DNA of 34,050 bases, taken from positions 1 through 34,050 of the forward strand of contig JALEMR010000049.1 in assembly GCA_022768245.1 (NCBI GenBank), given 5' to 3'. The DNA comes from Oscillospiraceae bacterium. GTDB lineage: Bacteria; Bacillota; Clostridia; Oscillospirales; Ruminococcaceae. Below the pieces are notes generated by a model. That model had not been told where the DNA came from, searched no databases, and saw only the letters and a list, made by a program, of their open reading frames with translations. Shown piece by piece: positions 18,118 through 25,247 of the stretch. The translations under genes and the position numbers were made by a program. Numbering within the stretch: the first letter of the stretch is position 1; each line of letters starts with the position of its first letter.

Positions 18118-18732
18118 ATTATACATCTTGACAGCGCGGTCATAGTCGAGGGAAAATATGACCGTATCAGACTGAAATCGGTAATAGACGGGCTGATAAT
18201 ATGCACCGATGGCTTCCGTATATATAAGGACAAGGAGAAAATGGCGCTGATACGTCATTATGCTCAAACTACGGGGATAATTATCCTCACCGATTCGGAC
18301 ACGGCGGGCTTCCGCATAAGAAGATACATTAAGGGCGCTGTGGGCGGCGGAAAGATAACCAATGTCTATATCCCCGATATCTTCGGAAAGGAACGCCGCA
18401 AGTCCGAGCCCTCTAAGGAGGGCAAGCTGGGCGTTGAGGGCATGGATACCGACATTATCATCAAGGCATTCGAACAGGCGGGGATAAGGCTTGACAATGA
18501 AAAGCGCAGCGATATATCCTCCGACCCGATAACGGGGCTGGATATGTACGAGCTGGGACTTTCGGGCGGGAAGAATTCCTCGGAGAAAAGAAAGGCTGTT
18601 CTGAAAGCATACGGTCTGCCCGAGCTTCTGACCTCGGGGAGCATGACGGAAATTCTCAACACAATGACTAACCGAACCGATTTTATCAGAGAATGTGAAA
18701 AAATTTTAGGAGAAAATATTACGGAGGAATAA
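18118..18732 (+). CDS. rnmV: Ribonuclease M5-like Toprim protein, apparent AUU start
   Basis: Toprim motifs are VIVEGKYD (catalytic Glu) and LTDSDTAGFRIR (Asp-x-Asp), followed by an RNase M5-type C-terminus (DLYELGLSGG-like region, formerly DUF4093). The family matures 5S rRNA. The first ATG in frame is at 18241, which would delete the catalytic Glu. The frame runs back to the holA stop (18103-18105) with no ATG, GTG or TTG before the VEG motif. AAGGAG at 18104-18109 is 8 bases from ATT at 18118. Starting there gives an N-terminus M-I-H-L-D-S-A that aligns with B. subtilis RnmV, and a 204-residue protein. ATT at 18115 is an alternative. Confidence 0.85.
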   Translation: MIHLDSAVIVEGKYDRIRLKSVIDGLIICTDGFRIYKDKEKMALIRHYAQTTGIIILTDSDTAGFRIRRYIKGAVGGGKITNVYIPDIFGKERRKSEPSKEGKLGVEGMDTDIIIKAFEQAGIRLDNEKRSDISSDPITGLDMYELGLSGGKNSSEKRKAVLKAYGLPELLTSGSMTEILNTMTNRTDFIRECEKILGENITEE

Positions 18733-18738
18733 CTTAAC

Positions 18739-20199
18739 ATGGTCTTTTCCGGTCTGACATTCTTATACTTTTTCCTTCCCGTTGTAATGATACTGTACTT
18801 CTTCTCGGGAACAAAGGTCAGAAATGTGATACTGCTTATATCGGGACTGCTGTTCTATGCATGGGGCGAACCGTTTTATATCGTTATAATGCTGATATCC
18901 ACGCTTATCGACTACACGGCGGGACGTCTTATGGACAAATTTGACGATGATGACAAAAAGCGGAAGATATGCCTGCTTGTGTCGGTGATAATGAACGTGG
19001 GACTGCTGTCTGTATTCAAGTACAGCAATTTCATCTTCGACAACATAAGCGCTCTCGTGGGGCAGACGGTCACCAATCCCTTTGTCAGCGTGAATAAATG
19101 GCTCAACGGCATCTTCCCCTTTGAGCTGAACGAAAAGCGGATAGACCTTCCCATAGGAATATCCTTCTTCACATTTCAGAGCATGTCCTACACCATAGAC
19201 CTCTATCTGCGCAAGATAAAGGTACAGAAGAGTTTCCTCAGCTTTGCGGCGTATATCTCCATGTTCCCGCAGATAGTTGCGGGACCTATCGTCCGCTACG
19301 AGGACGTTGCCGCAGAGATAGACAACCGTTCCGTGAATATGTCCAAGATAAGCATAGGCATCGCCTATTTCATAAAGGGACTTGCCAAAAAGGTGCTCCT
19401 TGCCAATAATATCGGCGCTGTCTGGACGGAGATAAAGGCTCTCGACTACGGAGAGATATCTGTGCTCACCGCATGGATAGGCATACTTGCCTTTACCTTC
19501 CAGATATACTTTGACTTTTCGGGCTACTCCGATATGGCGGTAGGTCTCGGAAAGATGATGGGCTTCAATTTCCCGCAGAACTTTGACCACCCCTATATCT
19601 CAAAGAGTGTCAGCGAGTTCTGGCGCAGGTGGCACATCACTCTGGGCTCATGGTTCAGAAGCTATGTATATATCCCCTTAGGCGGCAACCGCAGGGGAAT
19701 GAAGAGAACTCTGCTCAATCTGCTCATAGTATGGGCATTGACGGGACTGTGGCACGGCGCAAGCTGGAATTTCATGCTGTGGGGACTGTATTTCGGTATC
19801 ATCATCATTATCGAGAGAGTGGGGCTTGGAAAGCTTCTGGAAAAGCTGCCATCGGCGGTCAGCACGATATATACCTTCCTGCTTGTGGTGTTCGGCTGGG
19901 TGCTTTTCGATACCGATACCCTCGGGGACGCGCTCATGTTCTTCAAGGCTATGTTCGGCGGAACGGGAGTTTTCGCGGACAGCTACTCGCTGTACATGCT
20001 GGCTTCCAATATCGTTATGCTGGTAATATGCGCCATAGGCTCCACGACGCTGCCCGACAGGCTTTACAGCAGGCTCAACCGCAAATCGGGCGCAGCCGTA
20101 AGCTATGCGATGCCTGTTATACAGGCGGCAGTACTGCTTATCTGCACGGCATTCCTTACCGACGCCACATACAATCCGTTCATGTATTTCAGATTTTAG
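18739..20199 (+). CDS. MBOAT-family membrane O-acyltransferase (AlgI/DltB-like)
   Basis: 486 residues with about ten hydrophobic segments. The family signature is clear: FYAWGEPFYI near the N-terminus, PIGISFFTFQSMSYTID in the middle, MFPQIVAGPIVRYED, and SEFWRRWHITLGSWFRSYVYIPLGG. The catalytic His is His339 in GLWHGASWNFMLWG. In AlgI and PatA systems such proteins carry acetyl groups across the membrane to an outer acetyltransferase. The next gene encodes a DHHW protein, so the pair should acetylate a cell-surface glycan. GGAGG lies 11 bases before the ATG. It is 6 bases after the RNase M5-like gene. Confidence 0.93.
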   Translation: MVFSGLTFLYFFLPVVMILYFFSGTKVRNVILLISGLLFYAWGEPFYIVIMLISTLIDYTAGRLMDKFDDDDKKRKICLLVSVIMNVGLLSVFKYSNFIFDNISALVGQTVTNPFVSVNKWLNGIFPFELNEKRIDLPIGISFFTFQSMSYTIDLYLRKIKVQKSFLSFAAYISMFPQIVAGPIVRYEDVAAEIDNRSVNMSKISIGIAYFIKGLAKKVLLANNIGAVWTEIKALDYGEISVLTAWIGILAFTFQIYFDFSGYSDMAVGLGKMMGFNFPQNFDHPYISKSVSEFWRRWHITLGSWFRSYVYIPLGGNRRGMKRTLLNLLIVWALTGLWHGASWNFMLWGLYFGIIIIIERVGLGKLLEKLPSAVSTIYTFLLVVFGWVLFDTDTLGDALMFFKAMFGGTGVFADSYSLYMLASNIVMLVICAIGSTTLPDRLYSRLNRKSGAAVSYAMPVIQAAVLLICTAFLTDATYNPFMYFRF

Positions 20200-20211
20200 A
20201 GGAGGTGAGCT

Positions 20212-21432
20212 TTGTTGAAGAAAAAGAAGGGTCCCGAAGGCGGAGTGTCTGTGGACCAGATAGAAAAGCTGGGCAAAAACAGCGTGAAAAGAAAGGTAGC
20301 CATTTCCGCGGTGACAATGACGCTCTTTTTTGCCATTCTGATATTCTTTGCGATAATGACTGTTTTCGGCGACAAGGCTTCATTTTCGGAGCTTGAGAAC
20401 CGATATCTTTCCGACCCTCCAAAGGTATCAGCGAAGAACATATACGGCGGAGATTTTTCAGCCGATACCGAGACCTATGTGGCAGACCACTTCTTCGGGC
20501 GGAATGTTTTCGTCAAATTCAAGACCTACGCCGACCTGCTCGTAGGAAAGACCGAGCGCAACGGCGTGTATATCATTAAAGGCTCAAGGCTCGCACAGAG
20601 GGTGAACGAGCCCGACAGCGAGCTTATCAACAAGAGCATAAACGCAGTCAACACCTTTGCTGCGGATAATCCCGACGTGCCTGTGTTCTTCATGCTTGCG
20701 CCAACTTCGGGGGATATTTATTCGGACGAGCTTCCGAAAAATGCTCCCATGCTGGACGAAAAGACCTTCATCGAGAATGTCTACGGCGGGCTGTCCTCCG
20801 ATATATCCACCATAGACGCATATTCGGTGATGTCCCTCAACAAGGACAGCTATATCTATTATCGGAACGACCACCACTGGACGTCCTACGGCGCATATCT
20901 GGCATACACCGCCGCAGCGAAGAAAATGGGCTTCACCGCCGCACCGCTGAGCTCCTTCGATATCGAGCATGCCTCGGACGATTTCAAGGGCACACTTTAT
21001 TCCTCGGCGCTCTACGACGGCATCGAAGCGGATACCATTGACTTCTACCACCCGATAAACGGCTGTAATGTAACGGGAGAGTACGTCTATAAAAGCTTCG
21101 GCGAGGAGCCCGAATTTTACGATGATATCTATTTCAGGGAATACCTTGATGTAAAGGACAAATACTCCGCATTCACAGGCTCCAATCAGCCGCTGATAAA
21201 GATAACCTCGGACAGCACGGGCGGAAAGCTGCTGGTCATCAAGGACAGCTACGCTCACAGCTTTGTGCCGTTTCTCACCCAGAACTACTCCGAGGTCACC
21301 ATGCTGGATATGCGCTATATCCAGATAAGCTACAAGGAGCTTATCGACGTATCGGAATATGACGGCGTGCTGTTTCTGTACAATGCAGCCACATTTTCCA
21401 CGGACGATAATCTGAAAAAACTGACCTACTGA
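20212..21432 (+). CDS. DHHW-family (AlgJ/AlgX-like) surface polysaccharide acetylation protein
   Basis: 406 residues: a charged N-terminus, one signal-anchor helix at residues 29-53, then an extracellular SGNH-like domain. The Asp-His-His-Trp motif is at residues 220-223 (RNDHHWTSYGAYL), and a conserved KDSYAHSFVPFL block near residue 343 supplies the probable Ser nucleophile. GGAGGTGA at 20201-20208 precedes two TTG codons (20212, 20215); no ATG fits, so the start is TTG. It lies 12 bases after the MBOAT gene and is its likely partner, moving acetyl groups to a glycan outside the cell. The identity of the glycan is unknown. Confidence 0.9.
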   Translation: MLKKKKGPEGGVSVDQIEKLGKNSVKRKVAISAVTMTLFFAILIFFAIMTVFGDKASFSELENRYLSDPPKVSAKNIYGGDFSADTETYVADHFFGRNVFVKFKTYADLLVGKTERNGVYIIKGSRLAQRVNEPDSELINKSINAVNTFAADNPDVPVFFMLAPTSGDIYSDELPKNAPMLDEKTFIENVYGGLSSDISTIDAYSVMSLNKDSYIYYRNDHHWTSYGAYLAYTAAAKKMGFTAAPLSSFDIEHASDDFKGTLYSSALYDGIEADTIDFYHPINGCNVTGEYVYKSFGEEPEFYDDIYFREYLDVKDKYSAFTGSNQPLIKITSDSTGGKLLVIKDSYAHSFVPFLTQNYSEVTMLDMRYIQISYKELIDVSEYDGVLFLYNAATFSTDDNLKKLTY

Positions 21433-21696
21433 TTTAGACAGCGTTTTGTTGCTCCGTTCGGAACGATCCCATTAAAAACAGAGCATTTCCGATGATTTGC
21501 GAAATATTGCCGCAGAGGCTCCGCGGTAGCCGAATTTTTATTTCCGCATAAAATAAATCAAGCGGAAATAATCCGGCTGAAACGAGGTGACAGCTGCAGC
21601 TGCCCATAGAATAGCCCGTTACTGCAATTTGCATTTCCGCATCACATATATGACCGACTGCGGCGGCACTCAATTTACCGCCGCCTGTCGGATCAG
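21433..21696. other. Non-coding spacer with several inverted repeats
   Basis: This spacer holds no supported gene. It contains a long hairpin at 21528-21578 (outer AGCCG/CGGCT, inner 10-bp TTATTTCCGC/GCGGAAATAA, 14-base loop), a 12-bp perfect palindrome CAGCTGCAGCTG at 21591-21602, and a GC hairpin at 21660-21684 (GCGGCGG/CCGCCGC, 11-base loop). GCATTTCCG occurs twice (21483-21491 and 21631-21639). None of the hairpins has a T tract on the plus strand. It could be a repeat element, a small RNA or weak terminators after the DHHW gene. Confidence 0.5.
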
Positions 21697-21725
21697 TTGA
21701 CAGAATCGAAATTTTATTATATACT
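21697..21725 (+). promoter_or_regulatory. Sigma-A promoter of rpe
   Basis: TTGACA at 21697-21702, a 17-bp spacer and TATACT at 21720-21725. The start site falls near 21732, about 30 bases before the chosen rpe start. Confidence 0.8.
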
Positions 21726-21762
21726 ATATAGTAGATAAATGTATCAAAGGCAGGAGCTTTAT

Positions 21763-22410
21763 ATGAAAACTATTGTATCAGCCTCAATTCTGAGCGCCGA
21801 CCTCTGCGACCTGAGATCGGAGCTTATCCGTACCGAAAAGTCGGGGGCGGAATATGTTCACTTTGATGTTATGGACGGCGTGTTCGTTAATAATATCAGC
21901 TACGGCATACCCGTGCTCAAATGCGTCAGAAAGGCTACGGATATGTTTCTGGACGTGCATCTGATGATAACCGAGCCTCACCGCTATATAAAGGAATTCG
22001 CCGAAAGCGGCGCGGATATGATAACCTTCCACACCGAAGCGGGGAGCGATGTATCCGATACGATCAAGCTTATACGCTCCTTCGGGAAAAAGGCGGGCAT
22101 TGCCATAAAGCCCGGCACTCCCGTTTCGGAGGTGTACAAGTTCGCCGGCGACGTGGATATGATACTCGTCATGACCGTAGAGCCCGGCTTTGGCGGACAA
22201 GGCTTTATCCCCGAGACCGAGGAGAAGATACGCGCTCTTCGCAGCTTCTGCGATTCTAAGGGAATTGAACTCGACATTCAGGTGGACGGCGGCATCAACG
22301 CCGAGACCTCCCGCAGGGTCAGGGAGGACGGCGCAAACGTCCTGGTGGCAGGCTCATATCTGTTCAAGGCGCCCGATATGGCTGCCGCGGTAAAGGCTAT
22401 GAGAGAGTAA
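21763..22410 (+). CDS. rpe: Ribulose-phosphate 3-epimerase
   Basis: I chose the ATG at 21763 because AGGAG at 21752-21756 is 6 bases upstream; the earlier in-frame ATG at 21739 is almost at the transcription start. The product is 215 residues, MKTIVSASILSADLCDL at the start. TIM-barrel motifs are VHFDVMDGVFV (metal His and catalytic Asp), DVHLMITEP, MTVEPGFGGQGFIP and VDGGI near the C-terminus. It interconverts ribulose 5-phosphate and xylulose 5-phosphate. It has its own promoter, and its end overlaps the end of the convergent mecA-like gene by 14 bases. Confidence 0.95.
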   Translation: MKTIVSASILSADLCDLRSELIRTEKSGAEYVHFDVMDGVFVNNISYGIPVLKCVRKATDMFLDVHLMITEPHRYIKEFAESGADMITFHTEAGSDVSDTIKLIRSFGKKAGIAIKPGTPVSEVYKFAGDVDMILVMTVEPGFGGQGFIPETEEKIRALRSFCDSKGIELDIQVDGGINAETSRRVREDGANVLVAGSYLFKAPDMAAAVKAMRE

Positions 22411-22975
22411 GCTCCGAAAGCCGCTCTATGGCATTGCTTTCAAGCACGGGCGTGCAGTGTTCACGGATATGCGCCGCACGTATCATCGTTCTTTCGGCAC
22501 TGCCATCGGGTGAACGCTTTATCGGCTTACAGCAGCTGTCCTGCGAAACCGATATAATCAGACAAAAATATTCATCCGAATAGTATAAGCTGCTTGACGC
22601 TATATTTCGTCCGAAAAGCGCTTTTATCTCACGGGCGGAATCCAGAAGCTCGTCAATGCTGCGGCAGAGATATATCACCTCTGTGCGTTCCTCGGGGAGC
22701 GGTTCAACCTCCGATTCGGTCAGGTCCTTGCCTCTTGCGCCCGATATATACATGAGGCAGCCTCCTGTTTTGTCGGAGAATACCTCGATATATAGCTTTT
22801 CTCTTGACAGGTCAATGTCCTTGATGAGGAACAGGCGGTTTATTATATCCGATATAAGCTCCCGTGTTTCGGGGCTTTCAGTCTGTATCATATCGTAATT
22901 AAGACCGAAGCTTTCCAGGTCAGAAAAAGTCAGGGTGATCTTGACGGTGCTTCTGCTGATAAGTTCAATATGCAA
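22397..22975 (-). CDS. MecA-like adaptor protein
   Basis: 192 residues. Residues 1-80 resemble the MecA N-terminal domain (HIELISRSTVKITLTFSDLESFGL, compare the MEIERI start of B. subtilis MecA), and residues 98-145 resemble the MecA C-terminal domain (a DELLDSAREI helix, then SSSLYYSDEYFCLII). In Bacillus the N-terminal half binds substrates such as ComK and the C-terminal half binds ClpC. The start is TTG at 22975-22973; GGAG lies 9 bases upstream on this strand and gives the expected N-terminus. About 45 residues after the C-terminal domain are unlike MecA. It is divergent from the Rnf-like operon. No comK-like gene is in the window; the client is unknown. Confidence 0.75.
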   Translation of the reverse strand: MHIELISRSTVKITLTFSDLESFGLNYDMIQTESPETRELISDIINRLFLIKDIDLSREKLYIEVFSDKTGGCLMYISGARGKDLTESEVEPLPEERTEVIYLCRSIDELLDSAREIKALFGRNIASSSLYYSDEYFCLIISVSQDSCCKPIKRSPDGSAERTMIRAAHIREHCTPVLESNAIERLSELTLS

Positions 22976-23015
22976 AAAATCATCTCCGAAGATAGATTAG
23001 AAAATCAAGGATTTT

Positions 23016-23033
23016 CGGAACACAGGTGTTCCG
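23016..23033. promoter_or_regulatory. 18-bp palindrome, possible operator
   Basis: CGGAACAC-AG-GTGTTCCG is a perfect inverted repeat of two 8-bp arms with a 2-bp centre. It sits between the mecA-like start (22975, minus) and the likely RnfD-like start (23069, plus), where the two upstream regions meet. Its size and symmetry fit a dimeric repressor site; an RNA hairpin is the alternative. No convincing consensus promoter was found beside it. Confidence 0.5.
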
Positions 23034-23068
23034 ACGGAATATTCAGAAAGGATAGTTCAAGTATCTAT

Positions 23069-24016
23069 ATGAAAAACGCAAACGAAAAAACAGATATTCA
23101 GATACACGGCAATATTCTCATGTGCCTTATGGTACTTCTGGGAATGGCTGTATACTATTACGGTCTGCGCGCTCTTGTTACGGCTGCGCTTTCTGCTGCC
23201 GTGTGTGTTTTCTGTGACTTCGTCTGCGTAAAAATGAGAAAGCGGGACGTTGACTTCAGCGACCTTTCCTCCCTCTGCACGGGACTTGCGATCGCTCTTA
23301 TGATGCCCGCTTCGGTGCCCTATTACATCATAGTGATATGCGGCGTATTCGGCACGGCAATAGTAAAGCACTGCTTCGGCGGACATGGCTGTGAGATATT
23401 CAGCCCCGCCTGCGCCGCGTACATCTTCGCCGAGATATGCTATTCCTCCGAGGTGCTGTCCTATCCGAAGGTGTTTGACCGCCCCGATTTAAGGTCGGCA
23501 GTGTCAAACGACCTGTTCCCGTCATTCTCAAAGACAATGCAGACGGCGACCACGTCCCCCGTTTCCGATTACGAAATGCTCATCGGACGATGCCTGTCGC
23601 CTATGGGAACGGGGATAATCGTTCTCCTGGCAGTCATGGGGATATATCTCATGGCTGTGAGGATATCCTCCTTTGAGGTATTTCTGTCACAGACTGCGGT
23701 ATACGCCCTGTCTGCGCTGATACTCGGCGGAGGCGCTTCCGGGATAAAATACGATATCTGCGGAGGAATGTACCTTTTCGTTTCGATATTTATTATATGC
23801 AGGAACGCTCCCAAAACTCTTAAGGGCAGGATAATTTACGGCATCTGTTCGGGGGCGCTCATAGGAATATTCAGATACTGCGCTCTTGCGGAAAATCCCG
23901 CGGTATATGCGGCGGTTATAGCCGCGCCTGTGGGGATAATCATATCCGACAGGGAAGCACAGAGAAAGGAGGCGGCTGCCGATGTCGGAACAGGAACAGC
24001 TTCGGGAGCAGAATAA
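23069..24016 (+). CDS. RnfD/NqrB-family membrane subunit, divergent
   Basis: About 315 residues from the ATG at 23069; an in-frame ATG at 22970 would add 33 polar residues and overlap the mecA-like start, with no ribosome site. Around ten hydrophobic segments. Homology to RnfD is clear in the SSLCTGLAIALMMPASVPYY and IVKHCFGGHGCEIFSPACAAY regions, which align with LLTGLLLAVSIPP and KQLYGGLGQNPFNPA of E. coli RsxD. The covalent FMN site (GISQATPL in RsxD) reads TATTSPV, with Ser163 in place of Thr. The later TDPVT motif reads CRNAPKT. In Rnf complexes this subunit carries flavin in the ion-pumping path; here that role is doubtful. The 3' end overlaps the next gene by 35 bases. Confidence 0.82.
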   Translation: MKNANEKTDIQIHGNILMCLMVLLGMAVYYYGLRALVTAALSAAVCVFCDFVCVKMRKRDVDFSDLSSLCTGLAIALMMPASVPYYIIVICGVFGTAIVKHCFGGHGCEIFSPACAAYIFAEICYSSEVLSYPKVFDRPDLRSAVSNDLFPSFSKTMQTATTSPVSDYEMLIGRCLSPMGTGIIVLLAVMGIYLMAVRISSFEVFLSQTAVYALSALILGGGASGIKYDICGGMYLFVSIFIICRNAPKTLKGRIIYGICSGALIGIFRYCALAENPAVYAAVIAAPVGIIISDREAQRKEAAADVGTGTASGAE

Positions 24017-24620
24017 GACCTCCGATTACAAGTTTTCGCCCGCAGCAAATTTTCTGCGGAAAAACCCGCTGCTTGCCTGCGGACTTGCGGTCTCTCCTGC
24101 TGTATTATATGCAGATACGCTTGAAAATGCCATAATTCTATCGATGTTTATGACATTGCTCACGTTTCTTACATTGACGATATCCTCGTTTATCCCGCGG
24201 AAGATCGTGTATACCAGCCGTGTTATATTATATACGCTTATCGGGGCATTAATGTTCGTTCCGATATATATTCTCTTTTCGAAAATTATGCCTGAAAAAA
24301 CTGTTTCCATGGGAATTATCGCTCCGCTGCTGATAACGAATCCCTTTATAGTGTCCCGTTCGGAGCTGCAGTTTTTCAGAGAATCCAAAGGGAAGATGTT
24401 CGCCGATATCCTCACCACTCTTGCGGGATATGACATTGCGGTCATTATCATCGGCTTTCTGAGAGAGCTGCTCTCGACGGGAGGCATAGGCGGACAGCTT
24501 TACGGCATTAAATACACATTTTCGGGGATAGGCTATCCCTTCGGCGGATTTCTCGCTGTGGGACTTCTTGCCGCGGCAGTTCGTCTTATATCCCGCCTTG
24601 TCAGGAGAAAATCAAAATAA
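23982..24620 (+). CDS. RnfE/NqrD-family membrane subunit lacking the iron-ligand cysteines
   Basis: 212 residues, about six membrane helices. AAAGGAGG is 9 bases before the ATG. It aligns with E. coli RsxE over GIIAPLLITNPFIVSRSE (FIPLIVTNCIVVGRAE) and IGFLRELLSTGGI (LGSLREIIGNGTL). The two conserved cysteines that help hold the membrane iron centre are changed: the Cys of LGLCP is Ser38 and the Cys of TNC is Pro121. A Cys at position 33 exists but is out of register. The fold is thus Rnf/Nqr-type while the redox centre is probably missing. It is translated in overlap with the RnfD-like gene. Confidence 0.82.
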   Translation: MSEQEQLREQNKTSDYKFSPAANFLRKNPLLACGLAVSPAVLYADTLENAIILSMFMTLLTFLTLTISSFIPRKIVYTSRVILYTLIGALMFVPIYILFSKIMPEKTVSMGIIAPLLITNPFIVSRSELQFFRESKGKMFADILTTLAGYDIAVIIIGFLRELLSTGGIGGQLYGIKYTFSGIGYPFGGFLAVGLLAAAVRLISRLVRRKSK

Positions 24621-24632
24621 AGCGAGTTTATT

Positions 24633-25229
24633 ATGGAGATCATCAAATCAATAATCGTTACGCTTTTTGTAATGATATTTACCGAAAATATCGCATTATC
24701 CCGTTCGCTGGGCACAGATACCATCGTTGCTGTCTCTAAGAACAGGAAGAGCATATTCGGCTTTTCGGCTGCGGTCACTTATATGTGCACCGCCGCAAAT
24801 ATCCTTGTGTGGCTGGTGGAGAGGAATTTCCGCAATGCCGCCGATTATCGGACCTATCAGCCTGTGTTCTATATCTGCATACTGTGCGTGCTTTATTTCG
24901 TCACAATCATGCTGGTGTGGAAATTCATGGGCGACAGGATAGAAAGTATCAGAAAATACATTCACTTCGCCGTATTTAACAGCGCCGTTCTGGGAACAAT
25001 GCTGTTAAGCTCTGTGGACTGCCGCAGTCTGCATGAGTACGTTATATACGGTCTGGGTTCGGGACTGGGATATTCACTGGCGCTCTATCTGACCGCTTCG
25101 GTGTACGACAGACTGAACTCGGAAAGGGTGCCCGCAGCGTTCAGAGGATATCCTCTGATAATGATATACCTCGGGATATTGAGCATGGCATTCTTCGGAT
25201 TGTCGGGCATGCCGCTCGGTACGTTCTAA
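24633..25229 (+). CDS. RnfA/NqrE-family membrane subunit lacking the iron-ligand cysteines
   Basis: 198 residues, about six membrane helices. The C-terminus RVPAAFRGYPLIMIYLG and MAFFGLSGM closely follows RsxA (DVPAPFRGNAIALITAG, LAFMGFSGL), and ENIALSRSLG aligns with NNFVLVKFLG. The iron-ligand cysteines are replaced: LGLCPF becomes LGTDTI (Asp29) and TTNCAVLG becomes VFNSAVLG (Ser117). The protein does contain other cysteines (52, 82, 85, 129) at non-canonical places. The ribosome site before the ATG is weak. It forms a D-E-A trio with the two genes upstream and is 18 bases before the next gene. Confidence 0.83.
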   Translation: MEIIKSIIVTLFVMIFTENIALSRSLGTDTIVAVSKNRKSIFGFSAAVTYMCTAANILVWLVERNFRNAADYRTYQPVFYICILCVLYFVTIMLVWKFMGDRIESIRKYIHFAVFNSAVLGTMLLSSVDCRSLHEYVIYGLGSGLGYSLALYLTASVYDRLNSERVPAAFRGYPLIMIYLGILSMAFFGLSGMPLGTF

Positions 25230-25247
25230 CGAAAGGAGAATTTGAGT

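Noticed and set aside
19629-20396. 255-codon plus-strand ORF overlapping the MBOAT and DHHW genes
   Set aside because: It is an out-of-frame shadow of two recognised genes, with no ribosome site.
21434-21673. Minus-strand ORF of 79 codons in the rpe upstream spacer
   Set aside because: It starts at TTG with only a weak ribosome site, runs through the hairpins, and its product has no recognisable pattern.
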